Assembly (NCBI GenBank): GCA_946409675.1
Contig: CAMJXI010000050.1
Coordinates: 1 to 7,351 of the forward strand
From: an uncultured Lactobacillus sp.
GTDB taxonomy: Bacteria; Bacillota; Bacilli; Lactobacillales; Lactobacillaceae
Direction: 5' to 3'
DNA: 7,351 nucleotides
The notes beneath the pieces were generated by a model. That model was not told the DNA's origin, ran no database searches, and saw only the letters and a program-made list of their open reading frames with translations. Below are positions 1 through 7,306 of this stretch, one piece after another (position 1 is the stretch's first letter; the number at the start of each line of letters is the position of its first letter). The translations under genes and the position numbers were made by a program.

Positions 1-2
1 AC

Positions 3-1037
3 AATGTTAATTACCGCTTTGTCTGGCTCCAACTACTCATTCCCGCACTTATTTTAACAAGTGGAACTAGTTTAGGACCAGAAGCGACTTTAGTTAGTTC
101 GACCGTTCTTTTTGGTGTCTGGATTCGTGACAAGATGCATTATTATGAAGTTAATTACACCGCCATTCGTTCCAAAACATGGTGGCTCCAATTTAAGGAG
201 CTCTATTTCACCAGAAATAATTTGGTGCAGGGCAAGTCGTCCAATAAAGATGAAGTAATTGATTCGACCTTCAGCCTCAGAGTCAAAAAGGTACTGAAGT
301 ATTTTTACTTCGCCAACGGCATAGCCTGGTTTGCCCTTTTTTATAAACTAAGTGGTCAACCTAGCCTAATTATTCGCATCGGCGAGAGTCACTGGCAACC
401 AAAAGCCTGGTTTATCATGATTCCCTTGTTAATCATGAGTTTTGGCTTCGGCAAGTTCTTGAACTTTTTAATGAAGAAACTCAAACAGATTATTCTCTTC
501 CGCTTTACCAACCAAACTTGGTTGATTGTTTTCGGAGGAATCATGATTTACCTCGCAAGTATCCTCGGACCCGAGATGCTCTTTTCCGGCCAACACAATT
601 TCCATCTCTTTAGTACCGGCTGGCAAAATTCACCGCTCTGGTATTTGGCATTTATCTCCCTCGGAAAGTTTGCCCTTCTATCTATTTGTAAGGTAACCGG
701 ATGGCTCGGTGGGGATATTTTCCCTGTTCTCTTTGCTTCTACGATTATTGGATTCATCGTGGCTTCTTGGCTACCGATGTTGGACCAGATTTTTGTTGTC
801 GTGATGGTTGCGATGGGGATTAGTACCGCTATCCTGAAATCAAGCATCTTAGTTGGTAGCCTGATGGGGATTATGTTTGCCCCAGTCTATTTGCTCCCAC
901 TAGTGATTGCAGCAACCGCCTTACTCTACATTTACCATCACTACAATAAGATTGATTTAAAACCAATTTTCATCAAAATCAGTGCTAAATTCAAAACAAT
1001 TAAACGCAGTTTTTTGGACAAAAATGTGACCGAATAA
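3..1037 (+). CDS. ClC-family chloride channel/antiporter, 5'-truncated by the window edge
   Basis: This is a membrane protein of the ClC family, which moves chloride or related anions, either as a channel or as an anion/proton exchanger. The reading frame is open from base 3, so the start lies upstream; 344 C-terminal residues are present. An internal ATG at 135 is not the true start, because the conserved LGPEATL motif (residues 24-30, bases 72-92) lies before it in the same frame. That motif aligns without gaps to the LGREGPT segment of ClC transporters, which places E27 at the gating glutamate. A second family motif, GGDIFP (residues 236-241), corresponds to the GGIFAP anion-filter motif. 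Several hydrophobic segments follow, then a short basic tail with no CBS domains. Family members without CBS domains are usually somewhat over 400 residues, so roughly 80-120 are probably missing. Ion preference (chloride or fluoride, channel or exchanger) cannot be told from this part. No convincing terminator follows the gene. Confidence 0.85.
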   Translation, partial: NVNYRFVWLQLLIPALILTSGTSLGPEATLVSSTVLFGVWIRDKMHYYEVNYTAIRSKTWWLQFKELYFTRNNLVQGKSSNKDEVIDSTFSLRVKKVLKYFYFANGIAWFALFYKLSGQPSLIIRIGESHWQPKAWFIMIPLLIMSFGFGKFLNFLMKKLKQIILFRFTNQTWLIVFGGIMIYLASILGPEMLFSGQHNFHLFSTGWQNSPLWYLAFISLGKFALLSICKVTGWLGGDIFPVLFASTIIGFIVASWLPMLDQIFVVVMVAMGISTAILKSSILVGSLMGIMFAPVYLLPLVIAATALLYIYHHYNKIDLKPIFIKISAKFKTIKRSFLDKNVTE

Positions 1038-1070
1038 ATTTGGTAAAACTTCTCTCTGATAATCTTGAAA

Positions 1071-1091
1071 TTAATATTAAGTTAATATTAA
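1071..1091. repeat. Tandem pair of a perfect 10-bp palindrome
   Basis: TTAATATTAA occurs at 1071-1080 and again at 1082-1091, separated by a single G. Each copy is its own reverse complement, and the copies are spaced 11 bp apart, about one helical turn. They lie just upstream of the likely pepN -10 element. This could be an operator for a dimeric regulator bound twice on one DNA face, or an AT-rich UP-like element. The sequence is very AT-rich, so chance occurrence is more likely than for a mixed sequence. No regulator is recognised. Confidence 0.45.
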
Positions 1092-1108
1092 AAACTTAAA
1101 TTATCGTG

Positions 1109-1120
1109 TATACTTATACT
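1109..1120 (+). promoter_or_regulatory. Probable pepN promoter (-10 region)
   Basis: Two overlapping-register -10 candidates, TATACT at 1109-1114 and TATACT at 1115-1120, lie 25-36 bp before the pepN start. No good -35 is present at the standard spacing: TATTAA at 1086-1091 is 17 bp before the first candidate but is weak, and it falls inside the palindromic repeat. GTATA and TATAC at 1108-1119 form a small inverted repeat over the element. A transcript starting near 1120-1127 would have a leader of about 20 bases, just enough for the ribosome site. Confidence 0.45.
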
Positions 1121-1131
1121 ATTAATGAGAA

Positions 1132-1137
1132 GAGAGG
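1132..1137 (+). promoter_or_regulatory. Ribosome binding site that fixes the pepN start
   Basis: GAGAGG ends 7 bases before ATG 1145. The longer alternative, GTG at 1106, would add 13 residues but has no ribosome site and lies upstream of or within the likely -10 element. ATG 1145 is therefore preferred, and it gives 844 residues, the usual length for lactobacillal PepN. Confidence 0.8.
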
Positions 1138-1144
1138 TTTATCA

Positions 1145-3679
1145 ATGATAAATACGCAACGTTTTTTTGAAATTTTCCACCCAGAACACTATACCCTAGC
1201 GTTTGATATTGATCGTGGAGCTAAGACCATTCAAGGCACTACAACCATTGTTGGTGAAGCCTTAGATACTGAAATTTATCTTCATCAAAAAGATTTAACA
1301 ATTTTGTCAGTTTACGCAAAAGAAACTGAACTAGAATTCGAAGTTTTACCTGACGATGAAGCAGTCAAAATCTTGCTTAAAGATGAAGGCGAAGTCACCC
1401 TAACTATTAAATATGAAACAAAATTGACTGATACAATGATGGGCATCTACCCATCTTATTACATGCTCGACGGCGAGAAAAAACAAATTATCGGTACCCA
1501 ATTTGAATCAACAGCTGCGCGCCAAGCTTTCCTATGCGTTGACGAACCAGAAGCCAAAGCTACCTTTGACCTCCAAATCAAGTTCGACGAACAACCCGGC
1601 GAAACAATTCTTGCTAACATGCCAGAAAACAAAGAAGTTGACGGCGTGCATTACTTTGACCGGACCCTTAAAATGTCTACTTACTTAGTTGCCTTCGTCT
1701 TTGGTGACCTCCAAAGTCAAATCGTCACAACCAAGAGTGGCATTAAAGTTGGTGTCTTTGCAACCAAGGCACATGCTGCTAACGAACTCGATTTTGCCAC
1801 TGATATTGCTAAACGCTCAATCGAATTTTTCGAAGACTTCTACCAAACACCATATCCACTTCCACAAGCTTATAATGTCGCTTTACCTGACTTTTCTGCT
1901 GGTGCCATGGAGAACTGGGGCCTGCTCACTTATCGTGAAGCTTACCTCGTCCTCGATGAAGACAAGACGGCTTTAGATACAAAACAACTCGTTGCAACTG
2001 TAATTGCCCATGAACTTGCGCACCAATGGTTCGGTGATTTAGTTACAATGAAGTGGTGGGATGACCTCTGGTTGAACGAAAGTTTTGCCAACATGATGGA
2101 ATACGTTGCTATCGATGCAATCGAACCTGATTGGAAGATTTGGGAAATGTTCCAAACTTCAGAATCACAAGCTGCTCTTTTCCGTGACGCTACCGATGGC
2201 GTGCAATCTGTTCACGTCCCAGTTAACAACCCTGGCGAAATCGATTCCCTTTTCGATGGTGCCATTGTTTATGCTAAGGGTGCCCGGATGCTTGTAATGG
2301 CGCGCGCAATGATTGGCGACGATGCCTTACGTAAAGGTTTGAAAGCTTACTTTGCTGAACACCAATATGGTAACGCAACAGGGGATGACCTCTGGCAAGC
2401 CTTTAGCGATGCTTCCGGAATTGATGTTGGAACAGTCATGAAGACTTGGCTCGAACAACCTGGTTACCCAGTTGTAACTGCTAGCCTCAAAGATGACAAA
2501 ATTGTCTTGTCACAAGAACAATTCTTCATCGGCGAAGCCAAACCACAAAACCGTCAATGGCAAATTCCTTTGGAAAGTAATTTTGCAGAACTACCAGAAA
2601 TCATGAAGGACCAAGAAGTCAGTGTTGCTGGCTACAAGGAACTCCGTGCTAAGTATGGTGTGCCTTTCCGTCTTAACGTGGGCAACAATTCCCACTTTAT
2701 CGTCCAATATGACGACGAATTGATGGCTGATATTTTGGCAAATACTGCTGCATTAAATTCCATCGATCAATTGCAATTATTACAAGCACAACAATTACTT
2801 GCTTCTGGTTCTAAAATTTCTTACGCCGACATTGTCCCATTGTTGGCTAAATTCCAAGACAGCACTTCAAACATCGTGAACGCTACAATCTTCCGCTTGT
2901 TAGGTGATTTGCAAGAATTCGTCGAACCAAAAACCGATGAAGAAAAGCAATTCAAGCTTTTTGTGAACCAGTTGAGCAAGGACCAAGTTGCTCGCTTAGG
3001 TTGGGCCAAGAAGGCCAACGAATCAATGGACGACAAACTTTCTCGTCGCTTTGTTTTGGCAAACGCACTTTACGCTGAAAATGCAGACGCAAGTGCAGCT
3101 GCTCACGAATTATATCAAGCAAACGAAGCTAACCCAGAAGCACTCGATGCCTCTGTTCGTTACTTAGTTTTGAAGAACGAAGTGAAGAACTACGGTTCTA
3201 AGGAATTATTAGAAAAACTAATTAAAGCTTATCAAACTACTTCAAATTCAAGTTACAAGACAGACTTGCGTGTTGCTGTCACAAGTACCAAAGATCCTGA
3301 ACTAGTTAAGTTAGTCATCTCCAAGTTTGAAGATGCTGATACCGTTAAACCACAAGATTTACGTGGTTGGTACGCAGGAGTTCTCGGTAACGACGCCGGC
3401 GAACAAGCAGCTTGGGACTGGTTACGTAATGACTGGTCATGGCTTGAAAAGACTGTTGGTGGAGACATGGAATTCACGACCTTCATCACAGTTACTGCTA
3501 ATGTCTTCAAAACGGCAAACCGTTTGGCCGAATTCAAAGAATTCTTCGAACCAAAACTCAACGTTCCTGGTTTTGAACGAGAAATCAAGATGGATACCAA
3601 CGTGATTGCAAGCCGTGTTGCATTGATTGCAGCCGGTAAGGATGAAGTTGCAGCCGCAGTTGCCAAAGCTTTGAATTAG
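1145..3679 (+). CDS. pepN: Aminopeptidase N (M1-family zinc metallopeptidase)
   Basis: PepN removes N-terminal amino acids from peptides in the cytosol. In lactic acid bacteria it is a major general aminopeptidase, working downstream of peptide uptake. The 844-residue product has the expected M1 layout: an N-terminal beta domain, the substrate-anchoring GAMEN motif at residues 253-257, the zinc site HELAH at 289-293 with the third ligand E312 exactly 18 residues later in WLNESFA, and the transition-state tyrosine Y376 in IVYAKGARM. A long helical C-terminal domain (about 540-844) matches the ERAP1_C-like region. There is no signal peptide, consistent with a cytosolic location. All catalytic residues are intact, and I see no frameshift. 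The gene has its own promoter region and ribosome site. The stop codon TAG is 17 bp before the next gene, with no terminator between, so the two are probably co-transcribed. Confidence 0.97.
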   Translation: MINTQRFFEIFHPEHYTLAFDIDRGAKTIQGTTTIVGEALDTEIYLHQKDLTILSVYAKETELEFEVLPDDEAVKILLKDEGEVTLTIKYETKLTDTMMGIYPSYYMLDGEKKQIIGTQFESTAARQAFLCVDEPEAKATFDLQIKFDEQPGETILANMPENKEVDGVHYFDRTLKMSTYLVAFVFGDLQSQIVTTKSGIKVGVFATKAHAANELDFATDIAKRSIEFFEDFYQTPYPLPQAYNVALPDFSAGAMENWGLLTYREAYLVLDEDKTALDTKQLVATVIAHELAHQWFGDLVTMKWWDDLWLNESFANMMEYVAIDAIEPDWKIWEMFQTSESQAALFRDATDGVQSVHVPVNNPGEIDSLFDGAIVYAKGARMLVMARAMIGDDALRKGLKAYFAEHQYGNATGDDLWQAFSDASGIDVGTVMKTWLEQPGYPVVTASLKDDKIVLSQEQFFIGEAKPQNRQWQIPLESNFAELPEIMKDQEVSVAGYKELRAKYGVPFRLNVGNNSHFIVQYDDELMADILANTAALNSIDQLQLLQAQQLLASGSKISYADIVPLLAKFQDSTSNIVNATIFRLLGDLQEFVEPKTDEEKQFKLFVNQLSKDQVARLGWAKKANESMDDKLSRRFVLANALYAENADASAAAHELYQANEANPEALDASVRYLVLKNEVKNYGSKELLEKLIKAYQTTSNSSYKTDLRVAVTSTKDPELVKLVISKFEDADTVKPQDLRGWYAGVLGNDAGEQAAWDWLRNDWSWLEKTVGGDMEFTTFITVTANVFKTANRLAEFKEFFEPKLNVPGFEREIKMDTNVIASRVALIAAGKDEVAAAVAKALN

Positions 3680-3696
3680 AAATTGGAGACACCAAA

Positions 3697-4074
3697 ATGG
3701 ATTTACCAGCGAAATTTTTAGAGGTCTTAAAATATGAGGGAGTTGTCTCAGTTGTCACTTGGACTCATGAAGGACCCCATATTACCAATACGTGGAATTC
3801 GTATTTGCGGTTTAACGACGAAAACGAAATTCTCATTCCGGCTGCTGGTTTCACGCATGCCGAATCTGATTTGGAGACGTATGATCACGTGCTTTTGACA
3901 GCTGGTGCGCGCCAAGTTATGGGCCACAACAACTATCAGGGGACAGGATTTCGAGTGCACGGTGAAGCTTGGTTCGAAGATAAAGGACCAAATTTTGAGC
4001 TGATGCATGACGCTTACCCATTTATTCGCGAAGTCTTAATTATTAAGCCGGAAGAATTTAAACAATTGCTCTAA
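3697..4074 (+). CDS. Small FMN-binding split-barrel protein (pyridoxamine 5'-phosphate oxidase-like family)
   Basis: The 125-residue protein belongs to the flavin-binding split beta-barrel superfamily. From memory it closely resembles the small FMN-binding protein of Desulfovibrio vulgaris, about 122 residues long. Shared features are FLEVLKYEGVV near the start (residues 7-17), GPHITNTWNSYL (26-37), TAGARQVMG (68-76) and GTGFRVHG (82-89). In this family the conserved NTWNSY and glycine-rich segments line the FMN phosphate and ring pocket. The protein is soluble, has no signal peptide, and probably forms a dimer. Its physiological reaction is unknown. Despite the family label it need not oxidise pyridoxamine phosphate, and it is much shorter than true PdxH (roughly 200 residues or more). 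GGAGA at 3685-3689, 7 bases before the ATG, supports the start. It lies 17 bp after pepN and just before the terminator at 4106, so it looks like the last gene of a pepN operon. Confidence 0.85.
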   Translation: MDLPAKFLEVLKYEGVVSVVTWTHEGPHITNTWNSYLRFNDENEILIPAAGFTHAESDLETYDHVLLTAGARQVMGHNNYQGTGFRVHGEAWFEDKGPNFELMHDAYPFIREVLIIKPEEFKQLL

Positions 4075-4105
4075 ATTGAGCTTTAACAAGTAACTTAGTT
4101 ATTTT

Positions 4106-4151
4106 AAAAAGGGAACTTAGATAACGTTATCGTTTTCTATGTCCTTTTTTT
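4106..4151 (+). terminator. Intrinsic terminator of the pepN-FMN protein unit
   Basis: A long hairpin starts 32 bases after the stop codon at 4074. The lower stem pairs AAAAAGGGA (4106-4114) with TCCTTTTTT (4142-4150), with one G-U wobble. After a bulged A4115, the upper stem pairs CTTAGATAACG (4116-4126) with CGTTTTCTATG (4131-4141), with two T-T mismatches. The loop is TTAT (4127-4130). The seven-base T run at 4145-4151 forms the 3' arm and the tail. The matching A run on the left means the hairpin could also act on the opposite strand. Confidence 0.75.
4120..4131. promoter_or_regulatory. 12-bp perfect palindrome, possible operator
   Basis: GATAACGTTATC is its own reverse complement, is centred on CG, and ends one base before the -35 position of the exporter promoter. 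CG-centred palindromes of this size are typical of LacI/GalR-family operators. It fits the catabolite (cre) consensus poorly, with about three mismatches. It also lies in the upper part of the terminator hairpin, so it may simply be part of that structure. Confidence 0.25.
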
Positions 4152-4161
4152 CTGCTATAGT
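4133..4161 (+). promoter_or_regulatory. Extended -10 promoter for the ABC exporter operon
   Basis: TGCTATAGT at 4153-4161 is an extended -10 element (TGn followed by TATAGT). At 17 bp spacing the -35 would be TTTTCT (4133-4138), which is weak, as is common when the extended -10 is present. Transcription would begin near 4167-4169, giving a leader of about 25 bases with AAGGAG at 4181-4186, 5 bases before ATG 4192. The promoter overlaps the 3' arm of the upstream terminator. Confidence 0.55.
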
Positions 4162-4191
4162 TATTAGTACTACTAAAATTAAGGAGTAATT

Positions 4192-5925
4192 ATGAAAGTC
4201 TTATTACCATACCTAAAACGTTATCAAAAAGATGCATGGCTCTCTTTTGCTTCCGTTTTAGTTGTTGTCTTTGCTAGTCTCTGGCAACCAAAAATATTGC
4301 AGACCATTATGGAAGCAATAATGAACCAAGATAAGTCAGTAATTATGGGCGAAGGCATCAAGATTATTGGCCTCGCCTTGATCGGAATCCTGGCTGGGAT
4401 TCTAAATACTATCTTTTCTGCCCGTGTGGCCTTGAATATCTCGACTGATTTAAGAGCCGACATGTTCAAAAAAATTCAAACTTTTGCCTACGCTGATATC
4501 GAAAAATTCAGTGCCTCAAACCTTGTGGTGCGGATGACTAACGATATTAACCAAGTGCAAATGGTTGTAATGGCCTTTTTCCAACAAGTAACGAGAATCC
4601 CAATCATGTTGGCTGGTGCCTTTATTCTGGCAATGATTACCATGCCCCAACAATGGTGGGTTGTCTTAATCATGCTGGCGATTATCATCGGCGTTTCCTT
4701 GTACTCATTCACGAGAATGGCGAAGCTCTTTGCGAGCACCCAAAAGGAAATTGAAGAAGTTAACACGCTTGCCCGTGAAAACTTGATGGGGATCCGAGTG
4801 GTTAAATCATTCGTCCAAGAACCAGCCCAAATTGAACAATTTTCAGAAACCAGTGACCGTTTGACCGATATCACTACCAAAATCGGTTACTTATTTGCGA
4901 TGCTGATGCCCGTGTTCTTCTTGGCCGCTCATTCAGCAATCGGTGTTTCAATCTTTATCGTCGGTAAGAATATTGTGGCGCACCCAGCTTACTTGGCTGC
5001 GATCAGCTCATTTACCACTTACATGATGATTATTCTCTTCTCTGTGATCAACGGCGGAATGTTGATGACTTTTGCCTCACGTGCCTTTATTTCACTCGGC
5101 CGGATGAGGGAAGTCTTGGACACTGAACCTTCAATGAAGTTCACCGCGGACAAGGACGTCGAAATTAACGGCGATATTACCTTTGATCACGTTGACTTCA
5201 CTTACCCTGGTGATGACCAAGCAACTCTGCAAGACTTGAGTTTCAAGGTATCTGCTGGTCAAATGATTGGGATTGTCGGAGCTACTGGCTCTGGGAAGAC
5301 CTCATTGGCTCAACTGATTGCGCGTTTGTATGATCCGCAATCAGGTGAAGTTCGCTTAGGCGACGTCAACATTAAGGATGTTCCGGAAAAAGAACTCCGC
5401 GAAATGATCGCCTTTGTTTTGCAAAGAGGGACTTTATTCTCCGGCACAATCTCAAGTAACCTACGTCAAGTTAAGGAAGACGCCACGATGTCGAACATGC
5501 AGTGGGCAGCTAACATTGCCCAAGCATCTGAGTTCATCGAACGCTTGCCTGAAAACTATGACGCTCCTGTTGAAGAACGTTCCGCTAACTTCTCTGGTGG
5601 GCAAAAACAACGTTTGGCGATTACCCGGGGAATTATTGCAGAACCTAAGATTTTAATTTTGGATGACGCAACTAGTGCCTTGGATGCTAAATCCGAAAAA
5701 CTCGTGCAAGAAGCATTGGACCGCGAATTGAAACACACCACCACTGTGGTAATTGCAGAAAAAATTTCTTCAATTATTCGCGCAGACCAAATTATCGTCA
5801 TGGATCAAGGTAAGCTAGCCGGAATTGGCACGCACCACGACCTCGTGAAGAATAACGAGATCTACCGTGAGATTTATCTCACCCAAAAGGCTAAGGAAGG
5901 GGGATTAGCAAATGCAGGACTTTAA
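4192..5925 (+). CDS. ABC exporter half-transporter, subunit with degenerate ATP site
   Basis: This 577-residue half-transporter has an N-terminal membrane domain of six predicted helices (roughly residues 15-35, 55-78, 130-150, 155-172, 240-258 and 270-295) fused to a C-terminal nucleotide-binding domain. The ATPase motifs are: A-loop Y338, Walker A GATGSGKT (363-370), Q-loop Q411, signature FSGGQ (467-471) and Walker B ILIL followed by D491 and D492, with D-loop SALD. The catalytic glutamate after Walker B is replaced by D492, and the H-loop histidine by E523 (in VIAEKISS). These changes mark the non-hydrolytic subunit of heterodimeric exporters such as LmrCD, BmrCD, EfrCD and TM287/288. The near-canonical signature should complete the working site of the partner. 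The last 14 bases overlap the next gene, which encodes the partner. Substrates in related pumps are drugs or lipophilic compounds; here the substrate is unknown. No regulator gene is adjacent within the window. Confidence 0.93.
   Translation: MKVLLPYLKRYQKDAWLSFASVLVVVFASLWQPKILQTIMEAIMNQDKSVIMGEGIKIIGLALIGILAGILNTIFSARVALNISTDLRADMFKKIQTFAYADIEKFSASNLVVRMTNDINQVQMVVMAFFQQVTRIPIMLAGAFILAMITMPQQWWVVLIMLAIIIGVSLYSFTRMAKLFASTQKEIEEVNTLARENLMGIRVVKSFVQEPAQIEQFSETSDRLTDITTKIGYLFAMLMPVFFLAAHSAIGVSIFIVGKNIVAHPAYLAAISSFTTYMMIILFSVINGGMLMTFASRAFISLGRMREVLDTEPSMKFTADKDVEINGDITFDHVDFTYPGDDQATLQDLSFKVSAGQMIGIVGATGSGKTSLAQLIARLYDPQSGEVRLGDVNIKDVPEKELREMIAFVLQRGTLFSGTISSNLRQVKEDATMSNMQWAANIAQASEFIERLPENYDAPVEERSANFSGGQKQRLAITRGIIAEPKILILDDATSALDAKSEKLVQEALDRELKHTTTVVIAEKISSIIRADQIIVMDQGKLAGIGTHHDLVKNNEIYREIYLTQKAKEGGLANAGL
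5893..5903 (+). promoter_or_regulatory. Ribosome binding site inside the upstream gene
   Basis: The purine-rich AAGGAAGGGGG ends 8 bases before ATG 5912 and lies within the last codons of the first exporter gene. An in-frame TAG at 5906-5908 rules out any earlier start, so ATG 5912 is the first possible start codon. Confidence 0.8.
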
Positions 5926-7306
5926 GAATGCAGCACGCTACTATCAACATTATTTAGCGAAGTTTAAATGGCAGTTCTTGTGGGCAACAATCCTCATCTG
6001 TATTAGTACAGCCGCAATCGTGATTGCACCAACCTACTTGGGTCGGGCAATTGAACAACTGACTACTTATTTACAACTATATGGCAACGAAACGACCAGA
6101 CACTTGGCTAATTTCTCCGCCTTTAACAAAACCCTAGCAATTTACTTAACGCTTTACTTCATTGATGCAGCAACCATCTTTATCGCCAGTCGTTACTTTG
6201 CGGTCATCACTGCAAAATCAACGGGTACGATGAGAATCGGTTTGTTCCGCAAAATGCAAAGAATGAAGATTCAATACTTCGATTCACATAGTGACGGCGA
6301 TATTTTGGCACGTTACACAAGTGACCTCGATAACATCTTCAACGCAATGAACCAAGCAATGCTCGAAATTTTCCTTTCAGTGACGCAATTCGTCGGAATC
6401 ATCATCGTGATGTTCCACGCGAACGTGACGCTCGCTTGGGTGACAATGGCAAGTACGCCAATCACCATTGTTTTGGCAATTTTCGTCATGAAAAAAGCTG
6501 GAACGAGTGTTAACCAACAACAAGATGAGATGGGTCGTTTGAACGGCTACATCAACGAACAAATCACCGGACAAAAGAGTATTATCACGAACGGCTTGCA
6601 AGCTGAATCAGTTAAGGGCTTTGAGGTCGTGAACAACGACTTCAAGAAGGTCGCACTCCGTGGCCAAATCTGGTCCGGTTCGCTTAACCCATTGATCGTT
6701 GGGATGTCACTTTTGAACAACGCTATTGTGATTTTTGCCGGCTCATGGTTAGTTCTAAGTGGTAACTTAGGCGCTGGGGCAGCTCTTGCTACTCTGGTTG
6801 TGTTTGTGAACTACGCTAACCAATATTACCAACCAATTCAATCGTTGACTTCACTTTATGGCATGATCCAATTGGCCATTACTGGGGCACGAAGAATTGA
6901 TGAAGTTCGGAATCAACCTGACGAAGAGAAACCCGTTGATGGTAATGAATTTACTGGTATTCAAGAAGAAATTAACTTGAACGACATTAAATTCAGTTAT
7001 AACCCGGGCAAAGAAATTCTTCATGGAGTTTCGATTAACGTTCCTAAGGGTCACATGGTCGCTTTAGTTGGACCAACCGGTTCTGGTAAGACGACTGTCA
7101 TGAACTTGCTTAATCGCTTCTATGACGTCGATTCTGGCTCGATTAAGTTTGATGAGACGGATATCAAAACCTTCGACCTCGATTCATTACGTAAAAATGT
7201 GGGGATTGTCTTACAAGATCCGCAATTATTTACGGGTACAATTGCCGACAATATTCGTTTTGGTAACCCCGATGCAAGTATGAGTCGAGTGGTGGCGGCT
7301 GCTAAG
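5912..7306 (+). CDS. ABC exporter half-transporter, partner subunit, 3'-truncated at contig end
   Basis: Residues 1-465 of the partner half-transporter are present. A membrane domain with six expected helices (clear hydrophobic runs near 21-43, 72-97, 150-195 and 258-305) includes the family-typical RMKIQYFDSHSDGDILARYTSD stretch at about 117-138, just after the second helix. The nucleotide-binding domain begins near residue 350: A-loop Y363, Walker A GPTGSGKT (387-394) and Q-loop Q435 in VLQDPQLFTGTI. The genomic sequence ends at K465 in the VVAAAK segment. About 120-140 residues are therefore missing, including the signature, Walker B, D-loop and H-loop. By analogy with heterodimeric exporters this should be the subunit with the intact catalytic glutamate, but that part cannot be seen. 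The 14-bp overlap with the first subunit suggests translational coupling and equal production. Bases after 7306 continue in frame but are adapter, not gene. Confidence 0.93.

Noticed and set aside
135..137. ATG as the start of the ClC gene
   Set aside because: The frame is open to base 3, and the LGPEATL motif lies upstream of this ATG, so it is an internal methionine.
548..847. Minus-strand open frame of 99 codons
   Set aside because: It is antisense to the ClC gene, whose frame is supported by family motifs. No promoter, ribosome site or domain supports it.
992..1016. Possible terminator (CAAAAC and GTTTTTTG) at the end of the ClC gene
   Set aside because: It lies inside the coding region, the stem is short and almost all A-T, and the loop is large. 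It would be unstable.
1106..1144. GTG start adding 13 residues to PepN
   Set aside because: There is no ribosome site before it, it overlaps the probable -10 element, and the ATG at 1145 gives the usual 844-residue length with a good ribosome site.
3253..3666. Minus-strand open frame of 137 codons
   Set aside because: It is fully antisense to the conserved pepN gene, has no recognisable domain, and its composition follows from pepN codon use.
4118..4133. Catabolite-response (cre) site
   Set aside because: Aligned on its central CG, the sequence misses about three of the conserved cre positions, including the flanking T and A.
4488..4880. Minus-strand open frame of 130 codons
   Set aside because: It is antisense to the membrane domain of the first exporter gene. 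The hydrophobic stretches are mirror effects of that domain.
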